Numbered from the stretch's first letter, positions 24,467 to 33,543 are shown. The stretch is 33,543 nucleotides of DNA from Streptomyces sp. SID8352 (GCF_009862265.1 NZ_WWGX01000010.1:109-33651); one strand, 5' to 3'. Made by a program: numbers and translations. The notes: generated by a model from the letters alone, not told the origin.

Positions 24467-27400
24467 ATGAACGGGATACCCAGCAACCGGCTTAAAGGGC
24501 TGCGGCGACGTGTCGCACTGGTCTCAGCCACGATAATGATCGGCACGCTTCTGCAGGGAGTTACACAGCCGGCCCTCGCCGCAGACGACGGCAGGGGCCG
24601 TCCCTCCCTTCCCCAGCCCGAGAAACCAGTTCCCGGGTCGATGGGAAAGGTCAAGCCGCGCACGTTAATGAAAGCGCCGCGTACCCCGCAGGCTCCCCCC
24701 AAGGCAGCCTGGCCGAAACCGGTAACCGCGGTGGTCGAGCTATCCGCGGCCGGTGCGAAGGACGCTGTCTCCCCGACTGTCCGGGCTACCGGGCTGCCAC
24801 TGTCTTTGAATACGCGGGGCAGCGCTGCTGACAATCCGGTGAGCGGTGCGGTCGAGGCGCGTGTCCTGGACCGCGAAGCCGCGAAGAAGGCCGCTGTTGA
24901 CGGGGTTGTCTTCTCCCTACGTCTCAAGGATCAGGGGAAGGGCGGTGACACGGGCCAGGTGAGGGTGAAGCTGGACTACTCCGACTTCGCCGACGCGTAC
25001 GGCGGTGGCTATGCTTCTCGCCTGACGTTGATTCAGCTACCTGAGTGTGCGCTTACTGACCCCGACGAGGCAGGCTGCCGTACCGGTGTGCCGGTGGTGA
25101 CGGTCAACGACACCGAGAAGCGTACGCTCACCGCGCAGAGCGTGCCCCTTGCCGTTGGTGTGTCCACACTTCTTGCCGCGGTGGCGGGGGATCAGAGTGA
25201 GAGTGGGGACTACAAGGCCACGTCGCTGTCACCGTCCGCGACCTGGAGCACCAATCTGAACACGGGCGACTTCGCGTGGGTGTACGGCATGTCGGTGCCG
25301 GATGTGCCCGGAGGCATGACTCCCAATGTGGGGCTTTCGTACTCCTCGGGCTCCGTCGACGGCCGCACCGGTAGCACAAACAACCAGGCGTCCTGGGTGG
25401 GTGACGGCTTTGACCTGTCGCCGGGCTTCATCGAGCGCAGGTACAAGTCCTGCGCCGACGATGGTGTGAAGAATGCGGACGGCAGCAAGCCTGGGGATCT
25501 GTGCTGGGCCTATGACAACGCGTTCCTCACCTTCAACGGCAAGGGTGGCGAACTCGTCCCCAACGGGCCCAACTCGTGGAAGCTGAAGGACGACGATGGC
25601 ACCAAGATCGCCCGTCTGACCGCCAGCGACCGAGGTAGCGGTGCCAAAGACGGTGAGTACTGGCGCCTGACCACACCCAACGGCAGCCGCTACTACTTCG
25701 GATACCACCGGCTGCCCGGATGGACGAGCGGAAAACCGACCACTAACTCCACCTGGACCGTGCCCGTCTTTGGCAACAACGAGGGTGAGCCGTGCCACGC
25801 TGCGTCGTTCGCGGAATCGTGGTGTCAGCAGGCCTGGCGGTGGAATCTCGACTACGCCGTCGACGCCCACGACAACGCCATCGCTTATCATTACAGCCAG
25901 GAGACCAACTCCTACGGCCGCAACCTCGAGGCCAAGGACAACACTCCGTATGTGCGTGGTGGAACCCTGGACCGTATAGAGTACGGGCTGAAGTCCTCCT
26001 CGATGTACGGCACCAAGGCACTGGCCAAGGTCAGCTTCGCCAACGCCGAGCGCTGCCTGTCCGCCACCGACTGCGCGGATATCACCAAGGGTGCCTACTA
26101 CTGGTACGACACTCCGTGGGACCTGAAATGCGATGCCGGTAAGGACTGTGACAAGGGGCGCTTCTCTCCCGTGTTCTTCACCCGCAAACGGCTCAGTGAG
26201 GTGACCACCCAGGTCCTCGACGGCACCACCTACAACGACGTTGACTCTTGGAAGCTAACCCACCGCTGGGGAATGGCCGACGTCGACTACCAACTGCTGC
26301 TCGACTCCATCCAGCACACCGGTCACACCGCCTCCCCGGCCATCACCCTGCCGAAGACGACGTTCGCCTACACGCAACTCGTCAACAGGCTGGATAGGCC
26401 CGGTGATGGGTACGCGCCGTTCGTCAAGGATCGCCTGTCCACCGTCGCCGACGAGTCCGGCGGGCAGATCGACGTCAACTACTCCTCTCCGGCCTGCGAC
26501 TTCAGTTCCCTGCCGACTCCGCAGACCAACACCACACGCTGCTTCCCGCAGTACATAGGGGGCAGTCCCTCGGACGATCCCGAGCTGCAGTGGTTCAACA
26601 AGTATGCGGTCTCGTCGGTGACTGCCACGGACCGTACGGGTGGGGCACCGGACCAGGTCACCTCCTACCAGTACTTGGGCGGCGCAGCCTGGCACTACGA
26701 CGATGACGACGGGCTGACCAGGGACAAGTTCAAGACCTGGTCGCAATGGCGCGGATATGGACAGGTCCGTGTGCAGGCCGGTGGCCAGGGAGGCACCTCG
26801 GCGATGAAGTCGCAGGAGGACACGTACTTCCTGCGAGGCATGGACGGCGATCGCAAGGACGGCAGCGGCGGCACGAAGTCGGTGGCCGTTACTCTGGACA
26901 GCGGTGAAGGGGGTCCGATATCCGACCACGAATCGGCGGCCGGCTTCGCATACAAGACCGTCAGCTACTTGGGTCCTGGGGGAAAGATCCTTGCCAAGAC
27001 GGTCAACCGCCCCTGGCACCACGAGACGGCGAGGAGGGCCCGCAGTTGGGGCACCATCACCGCCAACTTCACCGGAACCTCTCAGACCAAGGACTGGACC
27101 TCGCTGGACGACGGCGCTGGTGTCAAGTGGCGCACCGCCTCTGCCGCGAACACCTACGACACGGTCGCTGGCCGGGTCACAGAGGTCGACGACTTCGGTG
27201 ACGACAGCACGTCCGCGGACGACAAGTGCACGCGCACCACTTACGCGACCAACACCACCGACAAACTCGCCTCTCGTGTCGAGACGGTGTCGAAGAGATG
27301 CGGCGCCATTGTCAGCCGCCCCACGGATGTCATGTCCGACTTTCGTGTCGCCTATGACGGTGGCACATATGGCGCGGCGCCCACGAAGGGTGATGTGACG

Positions 27401-30400
27401 GTGAGCGCACAGCTGCAGAAGTACGAGGGCACTACCGCCGTCTACCTGGAGTCCGGCACCACCTACGATTCCTATGGCCGCGAGCTGACCAGCATCGACC
27501 TGACCGGCGACGTGACCGTCACGGCAGCCGGGTCGATCACACAGACCGCACGCGCGGACAGCCGGGCCACTGTCACGGAATACACTCCCGCCACCGGTTT
27601 TGCGACCGCCGTAAAGGTGACCACACCCCCAGCCAAGGCGGGTGCGGCGTCCACCGCTCAGACCACGACCACCATCCAGGACAGCGCGCGTGGCCTGCCG
27701 TTGAAGCAGACCGACGCCAACAACAACGCCACCGCCTTCGCTTACGACGCCCTGGGCCGCACCACCAAGGTGTGGCTGGCTGACACACTGACCGGGCAGA
27801 CCCCCAACTACCAGTTCACCTACACGGTCACCGACAAGCAGCCTGTAGCCGTGGGTACCAAGACGATCGGCAACAACGGCGCCCAGCGCACCTCCTATGC
27901 CCTCTTCGACGGGTTCCTGCGCTCCCGCCAGACCCAGGAGCCGGGGCCGGACAGCGGGCGCCTGCTGACCGACACGTTCTACGACGAGCGTGGCCTGGTC
28001 GCCAAGGAATGGGCGGCCTACTACACGGAGGGGACACCGACCACCGGACTGTTCAAGCCGGAGGACGCCCTGAGCTTGGAATCGCAGAACCGCTACACAT
28101 ACGACGGTCTGGGACGTCAGACCGAGGCGAAGCAGATAGCGGGCAATGGCGAAGGCGGCTCCGTACTCGGTACCACCACGACGATCTATGGCGGCGACCG
28201 CATCACGGTCATTCCCCCCGTCGGCGGCACGGCCACCACCAAACTCACCGATGCCCGCGGCCAGACCACTGAACTGCGCCAGCACCATACCCGCAGCGCA
28301 AGTGCCGCATACGACACCACCGCCTACAGCTACACACCGCGTGGAGAGATAAGCGCGTTGACCGATCCTGCGGGCAACACCTGGACCTACACCTACGACC
28401 TATTGGGTCGTCAGCAGACGGCCACCGACCCGGACAAGGGCACCACTACCAACACCTATGACGACCGCGGCCAGCTGACCACGACCAAGGACGCCCGCCC
28501 GGGGACCCCGGCGCTGTGGAACGGCTACGACAACCTGGGCCGCAAGATTGAACTACGCGAAGGCTCCGCGACTGGCACCCTGCGCGCCTCCTGGACATAC
28601 GACACCATCAGTGGTGCAAAGGGGCAACTCGCCGAATCCACCCGATACGACAAGGGTAACGCCTACACCTCCAAGGTCGTCGCCTACGACCGCCTTTACC
28701 GCCCCCTGCGCACCTCCGTCACCATTCCCTCTGCTGAAGGCGCCCTCCAGGGCACCTACATGCCGACCATCACGTACAACGTGTCGGGAACCGTTCAGAG
28801 CATCGGCTATCCGAAAGCAGGGTCCCTGACGGCTTCTGCCGTGTCCTACACCTACGAGGACGCCACACTACGACCCATCGCTATGGGCAGTAGCCAGGGT
28901 GTGAAGGCGACCACCAGCCACAGCCTCACCGGCAAGCCGCTGCAGTACGAACTGTCCAACAGCAGCAGCAAGAAGACCTGGGTCACCAACACCTACGAGT
29001 GGGGTACAAAGCGCTTGGCCACCTCACGCGTGGACCGCGAGGAGGTTGCCGGGGTCGACCAGTACAGCACCTACCACTACGACGAGGCTGGCAACGTCGT
29101 GTCCGTCTCCGATATCTCCCGCGGGGGGACTGACAACCAGTGCTTTACCTACGACCACCTACGTCGTCTCACCGAAGCTTGGACCCGGAACACCGCTGCC
29201 TGTGCCACGTCGCCGGACGACAGTGTGTTGGGCGGCCCGGCCTCGTACTGGACCTCCTACGCCTATGATCTGGTCGGCAACCGCACCACCGAAACACTCC
29301 ACAACACCGCCGGCGACGCCACCAAGGACACCAAGCGTTCCTACGCCTACCCCACCCCGGGCAGTGCTCAGGCGCACACTCTGTCTTCTGTTACCACCAC
29401 TGGCCCGGCCGGCACCGCGAAGGACACCTACGGCTACGACGAGACCGGCAACACCACCACCCGCAACCTCAACGGAACCCCCCAGACACTTACCTGGGAC
29501 GTCGAAGGCCACCTCGCCAAGGTGACCGAAACCCTCCAGGGCGGAACCGGGAGGACCAGCGAATACCTCTACGACGCCGACGGCAACCGCCTCATCGGCC
29601 GCACGCCTACCGAGACCACCCTCTACCTCGACGGCACCGAGATCACCCTGGCGAAGGGCTCCACGACTCCTAAGGCCACCCGCTACTACGACCTCGGTGG
29701 CGGACACACCGCCGTCCAGACCGACGATGGCATCGTCTCACTCACCCTCGCCGATCACCACGGCACTGCCCAACTCTCTATCAACACCGCCACCCAGGCC
29801 CTTACTCAGCGCCGCACCCTGCCCTTCGGCGGTACCCGTGGTGCCAAGCCGACCTCCTGGCCTGGCACCAAGGGCTTCGTCGGCGGCACCGACGACACCA
29901 AAGCCACCGGCCTCACCCACCTCGGCGCCCGCGAATACGACCCAAGCACCGGCCGGTTCGTCAGCGTCGATCCCATTCTGGACGACACCGACCCGCAGAG
30001 CCTCAACGGCTACGGCTACGCCGGCCAGAACCCCCTCACCTACAGCGACCCGTCCGGCACCATCCGAATGGAGCTCGACGGGTCGCAGTGCAAGGGCGGC
30101 TGGGAGAGGTGCGGGCCCGGCCCGGTCAGCTCCGGCGGTTCGAAAGAGTCGCCTCCGAAATCCGGATCGGGCGGCAAAGCGTCTGGCGGCGGAGGAAGGA
30201 AGGGCAAAACCTCCTCGAAGTCCGGCGGCTGCGACGCCACTTGCGTAGGCGCATTGGACTCTCTGGTCAGCAAGGAAAGGCCCGGCCTTCACAAGCAGTT
30301 GGCAGTCCAACTGCGGAAGTACATCCTGGCCACGGCCGGAAACACGCGCCCCTGCGTTGCGGGCGCCTCGGTCAACAGCGGGGAGGCCGCCGCATGCAAC

Positions 30401-30910
30401 TATCTCAGTGGTGACTCTCCGCAGCTCAGCTGGCGGGATATTCTGGCCTTGTGGGCCAATGGGAACCCCAGTCTTAACAACATTCCCTTCGATGACGGAA
30501 GCCCGTTGACCCAGAAGCTCATGTTGGACGGGCCCCACAAGGAGATAGTCGAAGACCTGGCCAGGAAGGTAATTCATGCCGACTTCGATGCTCCGGCGAA
30601 TGAACTCGGAGGTAACAGGGACCACTCGGATCCGAAGTCGAATATTGGGAAGGACCTGCTGGGCATGATGACGGACGGCAAGCGCGGAAGTGAAACTCCG
30701 ACCGCTTTCCTCGGTAGTTACAACATCGAATATCAAGTGATCGCGCAATCGAAGAAGAATCGCTCTTTCACGGTTGCTTTCGCCTCTTACAACAAGACAG
30801 GGGTGCAGTCGCTGTTTCACATCCCTGGGATAGGTGACATTCCATCCGGTCATGCCTTCCGGAGTATCGCGCAGGAGTTCTACGGCACGGTGACGGTTAG
30901 TGTCCGTTGA
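24467..30910 (+). CDS. RHS/YD-repeat protein with variable C-terminal domain, candidate polymorphic toxin
   Basis: 2147 residues from ATG 24467, four bases after GAAGGA. Signal peptide about 1-38 (RRRVALVSATIMIGTLLQGV, ending PALA). The N-terminal third carries SpvB/TcdB-like strands (WSTNLNTGDFAWVYGMSVPD). From about residue 880 come many YD repeats (YDALGRTTKVW, YTYDLLGRQQTATDPDKGTT, YDADGNRLIG). The RHS core lies at about 1802-1864: GFVGGTDDTKATGL, LGAREYDPSTGRFVSVDPIL, NGYGYAGQNPLTYSDPSG. In the family this core closes the shell and releases the C-terminal effector. Here the tail is about 283 residues: a Gly/Ser/Lys linker (about 1888-1920), then a Cys-containing domain I do not recognise, ending FLGSYNIEYQVIAQSKKNRS and so on. 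Leu67 is encoded by TTA. The stop overlaps the next gene. Confidence 0.92.
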   Translation: MNGIPSNRLKGLRRRVALVSATIMIGTLLQGVTQPALAADDGRGRPSLPQPEKPVPGSMGKVKPRTLMKAPRTPQAPPKAAWPKPVTAVVELSAAGAKDAVSPTVRATGLPLSLNTRGSAADNPVSGAVEARVLDREAAKKAAVDGVVFSLRLKDQGKGGDTGQVRVKLDYSDFADAYGGGYASRLTLIQLPECALTDPDEAGCRTGVPVVTVNDTEKRTLTAQSVPLAVGVSTLLAAVAGDQSESGDYKATSLSPSATWSTNLNTGDFAWVYGMSVPDVPGGMTPNVGLSYSSGSVDGRTGSTNNQASWVGDGFDLSPGFIERRYKSCADDGVKNADGSKPGDLCWAYDNAFLTFNGKGGELVPNGPNSWKLKDDDGTKIARLTASDRGSGAKDGEYWRLTTPNGSRYYFGYHRLPGWTSGKPTTNSTWTVPVFGNNEGEPCHAASFAESWCQQAWRWNLDYAVDAHDNAIAYHYSQETNSYGRNLEAKDNTPYVRGGTLDRIEYGLKSSSMYGTKALAKVSFANAERCLSATDCADITKGAYYWYDTPWDLKCDAGKDCDKGRFSPVFFTRKRLSEVTTQVLDGTTYNDVDSWKLTHRWGMADVDYQLLLDSIQHTGHTASPAITLPKTTFAYTQLVNRLDRPGDGYAPFVKDRLSTVADESGGQIDVNYSSPACDFSSLPTPQTNTTRCFPQYIGGSPSDDPELQWFNKYAVSSVTATDRTGGAPDQVTSYQYLGGAAWHYDDDDGLTRDKFKTWSQWRGYGQVRVQAGGQGGTSAMKSQEDTYFLRGMDGDRKDGSGGTKSVAVTLDSGEGGPISDHESAAGFAYKTVSYLGPGGKILAKTVNRPWHHETARRARSWGTITANFTGTSQTKDWTSLDDGAGVKWRTASAANTYDTVAGRVTEVDDFGDDSTSADDKCTRTTYATNTTDKLASRVETVSKRCGAIVSRPTDVMSDFRVAYDGGTYGAAPTKGDVTVSAQLQKYEGTTAVYLESGTTYDSYGRELTSIDLTGDVTVTAAGSITQTARADSRATVTEYTPATGFATAVKVTTPPAKAGAASTAQTTTTIQDSARGLPLKQTDANNNATAFAYDALGRTTKVWLADTLTGQTPNYQFTYTVTDKQPVAVGTKTIGNNGAQRTSYALFDGFLRSRQTQEPGPDSGRLLTDTFYDERGLVAKEWAAYYTEGTPTTGLFKPEDALSLESQNRYTYDGLGRQTEAKQIAGNGEGGSVLGTTTTIYGGDRITVIPPVGGTATTKLTDARGQTTELRQHHTRSASAAYDTTAYSYTPRGEISALTDPAGNTWTYTYDLLGRQQTATDPDKGTTTNTYDDRGQLTTTKDARPGTPALWNGYDNLGRKIELREGSATGTLRASWTYDTISGAKGQLAESTRYDKGNAYTSKVVAYDRLYRPLRTSVTIPSAEGALQGTYMPTITYNVSGTVQSIGYPKAGSLTASAVSYTYEDATLRPIAMGSSQGVKATTSHSLTGKPLQYELSNSSSKKTWVTNTYEWGTKRLATSRVDREEVAGVDQYSTYHYDEAGNVVSVSDISRGGTDNQCFTYDHLRRLTEAWTRNTAACATSPDDSVLGGPASYWTSYAYDLVGNRTTETLHNTAGDATKDTKRSYAYPTPGSAQAHTLSSVTTTGPAGTAKDTYGYDETGNTTTRNLNGTPQTLTWDVEGHLAKVTETLQGGTGRTSEYLYDADGNRLIGRTPTETTLYLDGTEITLAKGSTTPKATRYYDLGGGHTAVQTDDGIVSLTLADHHGTAQLSINTATQALTQRRTLPFGGTRGAKPTSWPGTKGFVGGTDDTKATGLTHLGAREYDPSTGRFVSVDPILDDTDPQSLNGYGYAGQNPLTYSDPSGTIRMELDGSQCKGGWERCGPGPVSSGGSKESPPKSGSGGKASGGGGRKGKTSSKSGGCDATCVGALDSLVSKERPGLHKQLAVQLRKYILATAGNTRPCVAGASVNSGEAAACNYLSGDSPQLSWRDILALWANGNPSLNNIPFDDGSPLTQKLMLDGPHKEIVEDLARKVIHADFDAPANELGGNRDHSDPKSNIGKDLLGMMTDGKRGSETPTAFLGSYNIEYQVIAQSKKNRSFTVAFASYNKTGVQSLFHIPGIGDIPSGHAFRSIAQEFYGTVTVSVR

Positions 30911-31628
30911 TTCCGGAATTTCCAAGCCGTTCGGGTTGGTGAAAGTATGGACGGGGGCGGCCCGGTTTGCCGCTTTACTGCTCCTGGGTGTGTCCTATGC
31001 GGCGTACCTGTTCCAGACGTTCCCGATTCCGAGTACCCAGGATGACCTAGTGGGGGCCCTGAGGTCGGACAGGCATCCGGTGGTCGAGGTCGGCTACGAC
31101 GATCGGGGTGTGAACCTCTTCTGGGAGACGGCTCCGCTGGTCTACCGCGAACTGCACACCCATGTACCAGGTGCGCTTCATGGTAGTGAGGACGTGGCCG
31201 CAGTGAAAGAAGCGATCGCCGCCAAGGCGGGCACGCGCGTCACGGATCTCCGGTTCAGGGACCGGCAGGAGCGCTATGAACCGGGCGGCCTGGCCGTTCT
31301 TCTGCCCGCGACGTATCCGCTCTTCCTTCGTTCCGCCGTCCTGATTTGGGCTGTATTCAGTGTGGGCGTGGCGCTGCTGATCGCGGCCTACGCGCTGCCC
31401 CGCAGGTACATGCGGGTGAAGAACCGCGGGGTGTGGTTCACCATCTGCCTGACCACCGGGGTCGGGTTCTTCACCTACCTGTGGCTCGAACGCTGTGTGG
31501 CTCCCGATGCCGGGGAGTCGCCTGAGCTCAAGCCGCGATACGCATGGGCCGCGTCGCTTGCGACCGCGGTGATCCTGGCAGTGGGCGGATGGGCGCTGGT
31601 CCATACGATGTGGTGGATGCAGGCCTGA
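30900..31628 (+). CDS. Four-helix membrane protein, candidate immunity protein for the RHS effector
   Basis: 242 residues from GTG 30900, overlapping the RHS stop by 11 bases, so translation is probably coupled. Predicted helices: 21-38 (ARFAALLLLGVSYAAYLF), 141-166 (LFLRSAVLIWAVFSVGVALL and on), 177-196 and 217-238. Between helices 1 and 2 lies a soluble domain of about 100 residues, probably outside the membrane, with no family match that I recognise. A small gene directly after the variable end of an RHS protein is the standard place for its immunity gene. A membrane location suggests the effector acts at or from outside the membrane, as inference. Leu26 is encoded by TTA, and base composition matches the RHS gene. 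Confidence 0.75.
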   Translation: MSVDSGISKPFGLVKVWTGAARFAALLLLGVSYAAYLFQTFPIPSTQDDLVGALRSDRHPVVEVGYDDRGVNLFWETAPLVYRELHTHVPGALHGSEDVAAVKEAIAAKAGTRVTDLRFRDRQERYEPGGLAVLLPATYPLFLRSAVLIWAVFSVGVALLIAAYALPRRYMRVKNRGVWFTICLTTGVGFFTYLWLERCVAPDAGESPELKPRYAWAASLATAVILAVGGWALVHTMWWMQA

Positions 31629-31796
31629 TCTCCAACTCGATCCACTTCGCGGGCATGTGCAAGACGGCGGCGATCTCGTGGCGTTGCCAGCCTGTGGGGG
31701 TGCGACCGGAGAGCCGATACGGCGGAGCTCCGTTGCGGCGAGGAAGAAGCCAAGTCCTCTGCTGTAGCGGAGCTTCGCGATGCGAGAACCCTCTAC
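31629..31796. other. Unassigned spacer between membrane protein gene and IS debris
   Basis: No gene recognised on either strand. A minus-strand frame here reads HEIAAVLHMPAKWIELEI, which I cannot assign. It is probably boundary sequence of decayed insertion elements. Confidence 0.4.
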
Positions 31797-32108
31797 CCAT
31801 GTTCGCCCACCGCATTCAGCGCCATTACCGGAACGGCTGGGAATTGGAGAAAGCGTCTGCGGTTGTAGAAGGTCTCGATGAAGGCGAAGATCTCCGCGCT
31901 CGCAGGGTCCGGTCGGGCCAGCGGCGGGTACCGGCCTCCTCTTTGAGGAGCGCGAAGAAACTCTAAGCGGTGGTCCTGTCGAAGCAGGAGCCGGTTCGGC
32001 TCATGCTTGCTGCATCCCCAACCTGCCAAATTCCTGGCGGAGTTCATCAGAGGTGTATACCGATTCGCGATCGGATACGCGATGCAGCCGGGCTGCAGCT
32101 GGATGCGG
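31797..32108 (-). pseudogene. Decayed IS3-family transposase (orfB C-terminal remnant)
   Basis: On the minus strand, pieces in different frames assemble into the end of an IS3-type DDE transposase: QLQPGCIA, then SDRESVYTSDELRQEFGRLG, then the SFFALLKEEAGTR-like segment after an in-frame stop, and AEIFAFIETFYNRRRF. Several frameshifts and stops make it inactive. It is related to, but distinct from, the copy at 32646-33543 (FIETFYNRRR in both). Confidence 0.7.
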
Positions 32109-32620
32109 AGCGGATCAAGGGCCGGCCGTGCACGGCAGGGATGACCAACGCTGGACCCTGAGCTGTGTGATGACGGTGATCGGCCGGCGCTTCCACCTGA
32201 CCTACATGGCCCAGGGCGTGCGCAAGCTGCTGGTGTGCAACGGTTGATCCTGCCAGGTTCCGGCCAGACGCGCCATTGAAGGGGACGACGAGAAGGCGGT
32301 CGGGTAGGCCCGGGAGGTGTGGCCCTGTGCGGAAGACTCGCGGCGGCCCGTGGAGCATGGCTCGTCTTCGAGAACGAAGCCGGATTCTCCATGACGCTGC
32401 CGCAGGCCAGGACCTGGTCACAGCGCGGCCGCACCCGGTGGTGCGAGTCCGTGGCCGATCCCGCAGGCGGATATCCATTGCGGCCCTGACCCGCTACAAA
32501 CCTGACCAGAGGTCGCGGCTGATCCACCAGCCGGGCCGGGACAACGGCCAACGCGACGGGTGCAAGAGCTTCTCCCGGCGCGACTATCGGGACCTGTCGA
32601 TCGCCGCCCAGCTGAAGATT
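32109..32620 (+). pseudogene. Decayed IS630-family transposase remnant
   Basis: Plus-strand fragments in three frames: GPAVHGRDDQRWTLSCVMTV, then IGRRFHLTYMAQGVRKLL up to a TGA at 32245-32247 where a Trp is expected; then SCQVPARRAIEGDDEKAVG with another stop; then WLVFENEAGFSMTLPQARTW; then PVVRVRGRSRRRISIAALTR, YKPDQRSRL and KSFSRRDYRDL. The catalytic FEDE motif reads FENE. The fragment stops where the IS3-type end begins (about 32625), so it was probably truncated by that insertion. Confidence 0.7.
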
Positions 32621-32621
32621 C

Positions 32622-32645
32622 CCCGTGATCTTGGACACTCGATGG
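32622..32645. mobile_element. Terminal end of the IS3-family element
   Basis: The A/T-richer sequence CCCCGTGATCTTGGACACTC just outside the transposase stop, directly against the IS630 fragment, looks like the terminal inverted repeat of the IS3-type element. The other end lies beyond the window, so the repeat cannot be confirmed here. Confidence 0.45.
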
Positions 32646-33543
32646 TTATGCCGCGAGGGTGTGTTTGTGTCGTTGCCGGGTTTCGGTCGGGGTGAGGTAG
32701 CCGAAGACCTTGTGCCTGCGGAGGCGACGGCGGTTGTAGAATGTCTCGATGAAGTCGAGGACGTCGGCTCGTGCGGTGGCCCGGTTGGGCCAGACGCGGG
32801 TGCCGATCTCTTCTTTGAGCAGGGCCCAGAAACTCTCTGCGGCGGCATTGTCGAAGCGAGATCCGGTGCGCCCGCAGCTTTGACGAAGTCCAAACTCCCT
32901 TATTCGAGTGCGGAACTGGGGCGAGGTGTATTCGGCGAGTTCAACTGGTCGCTGTGGATCACGCAGCCGGGTTGCAGTCCACCGCGGCCGTGGGCCATGT
33001 GGAGGGCGTCGACGACGAGGTCGGCGCGATGATGGTCGGCCATCGAGAAGCCGACGACCTCGCGGGTGGCCAGGTCCAGCCGGCAGGCGAGGTAGAGCCA
33101 CCCCTCGGCGGTCGGCAGCGCGGTGATGTCGCCGACCAGCTTCGTGCCGGGCATCTCGGCGTGGAAGTCGCGGCTGATCAGGTCCGGGGCCGGCCTGACC
33201 TTGTTGTCTGGCCTGGTCAGTGAACGGCGCTTGCGGCGGGTGACGCCCTGGACACCGTGCTCGCGCGCATGAGGCGGGCGACCCGTTTGCGGTTCACTCG
33301 CCGTCCCAGGCGCTGTAGTTCGGCATGGACGCGCGGGACGCCACAGGTCTGGCGCGAGCCGATGTGGATCACGGTGATCTCGTGCACCAGGGCCTGGTCG
33401 GCGGCCCGGTGGGCTGCCCTGATCTTCGCCGCGGCGAGCCAGGCGTGGAACGAGGAGCGGGCCACCTTGAGCAGGCGGCAGAGGAAAGCGACGCCGTGGG
33501 TGGTCTTCTCCGCCTCGATGAACGCGTACGTCTCGTTCACCGA
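32646..33543 (-). pseudogene. Frameshifted IS3-family transposase orfB, cut by window edge
   Basis: Reading leftward from the window end: ETYAFIEAEKTTHGVAFLCR, LLKVARSSFHAWLAA, then VPRVHAELQRLGRRVNRKRV; frame break near 33270; then RRSLTRPDNKVRP, MPGTKLVGDITALPTAEGWL (first catalytic Asp), and GGLQPGCVIHSDQ (second); frame break near 32940; then EYTSPQFRTRIREFGLRQS, FDNAAAESFWALLKEEIGTR (Glu) and FIETFYNRRRLRRHK to the TAA at 32646. All three DDE residues remain, but two frame breaks separate them. It is either a dead copy or there are sequence errors. orfA would lie beyond 33543. Confidence 0.8.

Noticed and set aside
31544..31966. 140-residue plus-strand frame after the membrane protein gene, considered as a second small immunity or toxin gene
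   Set aside because: No ribosome site or hydrophobic pattern; it overlaps the membrane protein gene and the antisense of the IS3 remnant.

Overview
The window is about 33.5 kb of high-GC actinobacterial DNA, almost certainly Streptomyces. Third codon positions are strongly G/C, GTG starts are frequent and TTA codons are nearly absent. It carries several gene types typical of the genus: a CsoR-type copper operator, a thioester/sortase surface protein, a DUF6332 protein and a LamG/RHS locus. One strand or the other is read as chromosomal housekeeping and conserved genes up to about 19.5 kb. The remainder, about 19.6 kb to the end, looks like an accessory island with visibly lower GC and more A/T-ending codons, followed by insertion-sequence debris.

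Left part (1-19.5 kb). It opens with the 3' part of etfB and all of etfA (electron transfer flavoprotein), closed by a strong hairpin. A convergent gene encodes a thioester-domain (TQXA), cell-wall-anchored surface protein. After about 1 kb without genes come a DUF6986 aldolase/citrate-lyase-like enzyme, a convergent LacI regulator with a palindromic operator, and a divergent ROK sugar kinase trailed by a 64-residue secreted peptide. Next are a P-loop kinase-Nudix fusion, an M20 dipeptidase, and a divergent geranylgeranyl-reductase-like flavoprotein with an odd Gly-rich tail. That tail converges on an F420-dependent nitroreductase-type gene, which is divergent from a TetR regulator. The gap between these last two is filled by a degenerate 19-bp tandem repeat array. 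A decayed two-component system, a DUF6332 membrane protein, a cysteine-desulfurase-like enzyme and a secreted or anchored His-rich protein behind two CsoR-like operators follow.

Right part (19.6-33.5 kb). A 1431-residue secreted LamG protein is followed by a 2147-residue RHS/YD-repeat protein with a unique C-terminal domain. The stop of the RHS gene overlaps the start of a four-helix membrane protein. This arrangement suggests a polymorphic toxin with its immunity protein. Each of the three genes carries exactly one TTA codon that I could find, which would place the locus under bldA (developmental) control. A 160-bp MITE sits exactly at the stop codon of the LamG gene. Downstream lie an IS3-type remnant, an IS630-type remnant and a frameshifted IS3-family transposase running off the window.

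All calls are from reading the sequence and translations. No database search was run, and family names rest on remembered motifs.
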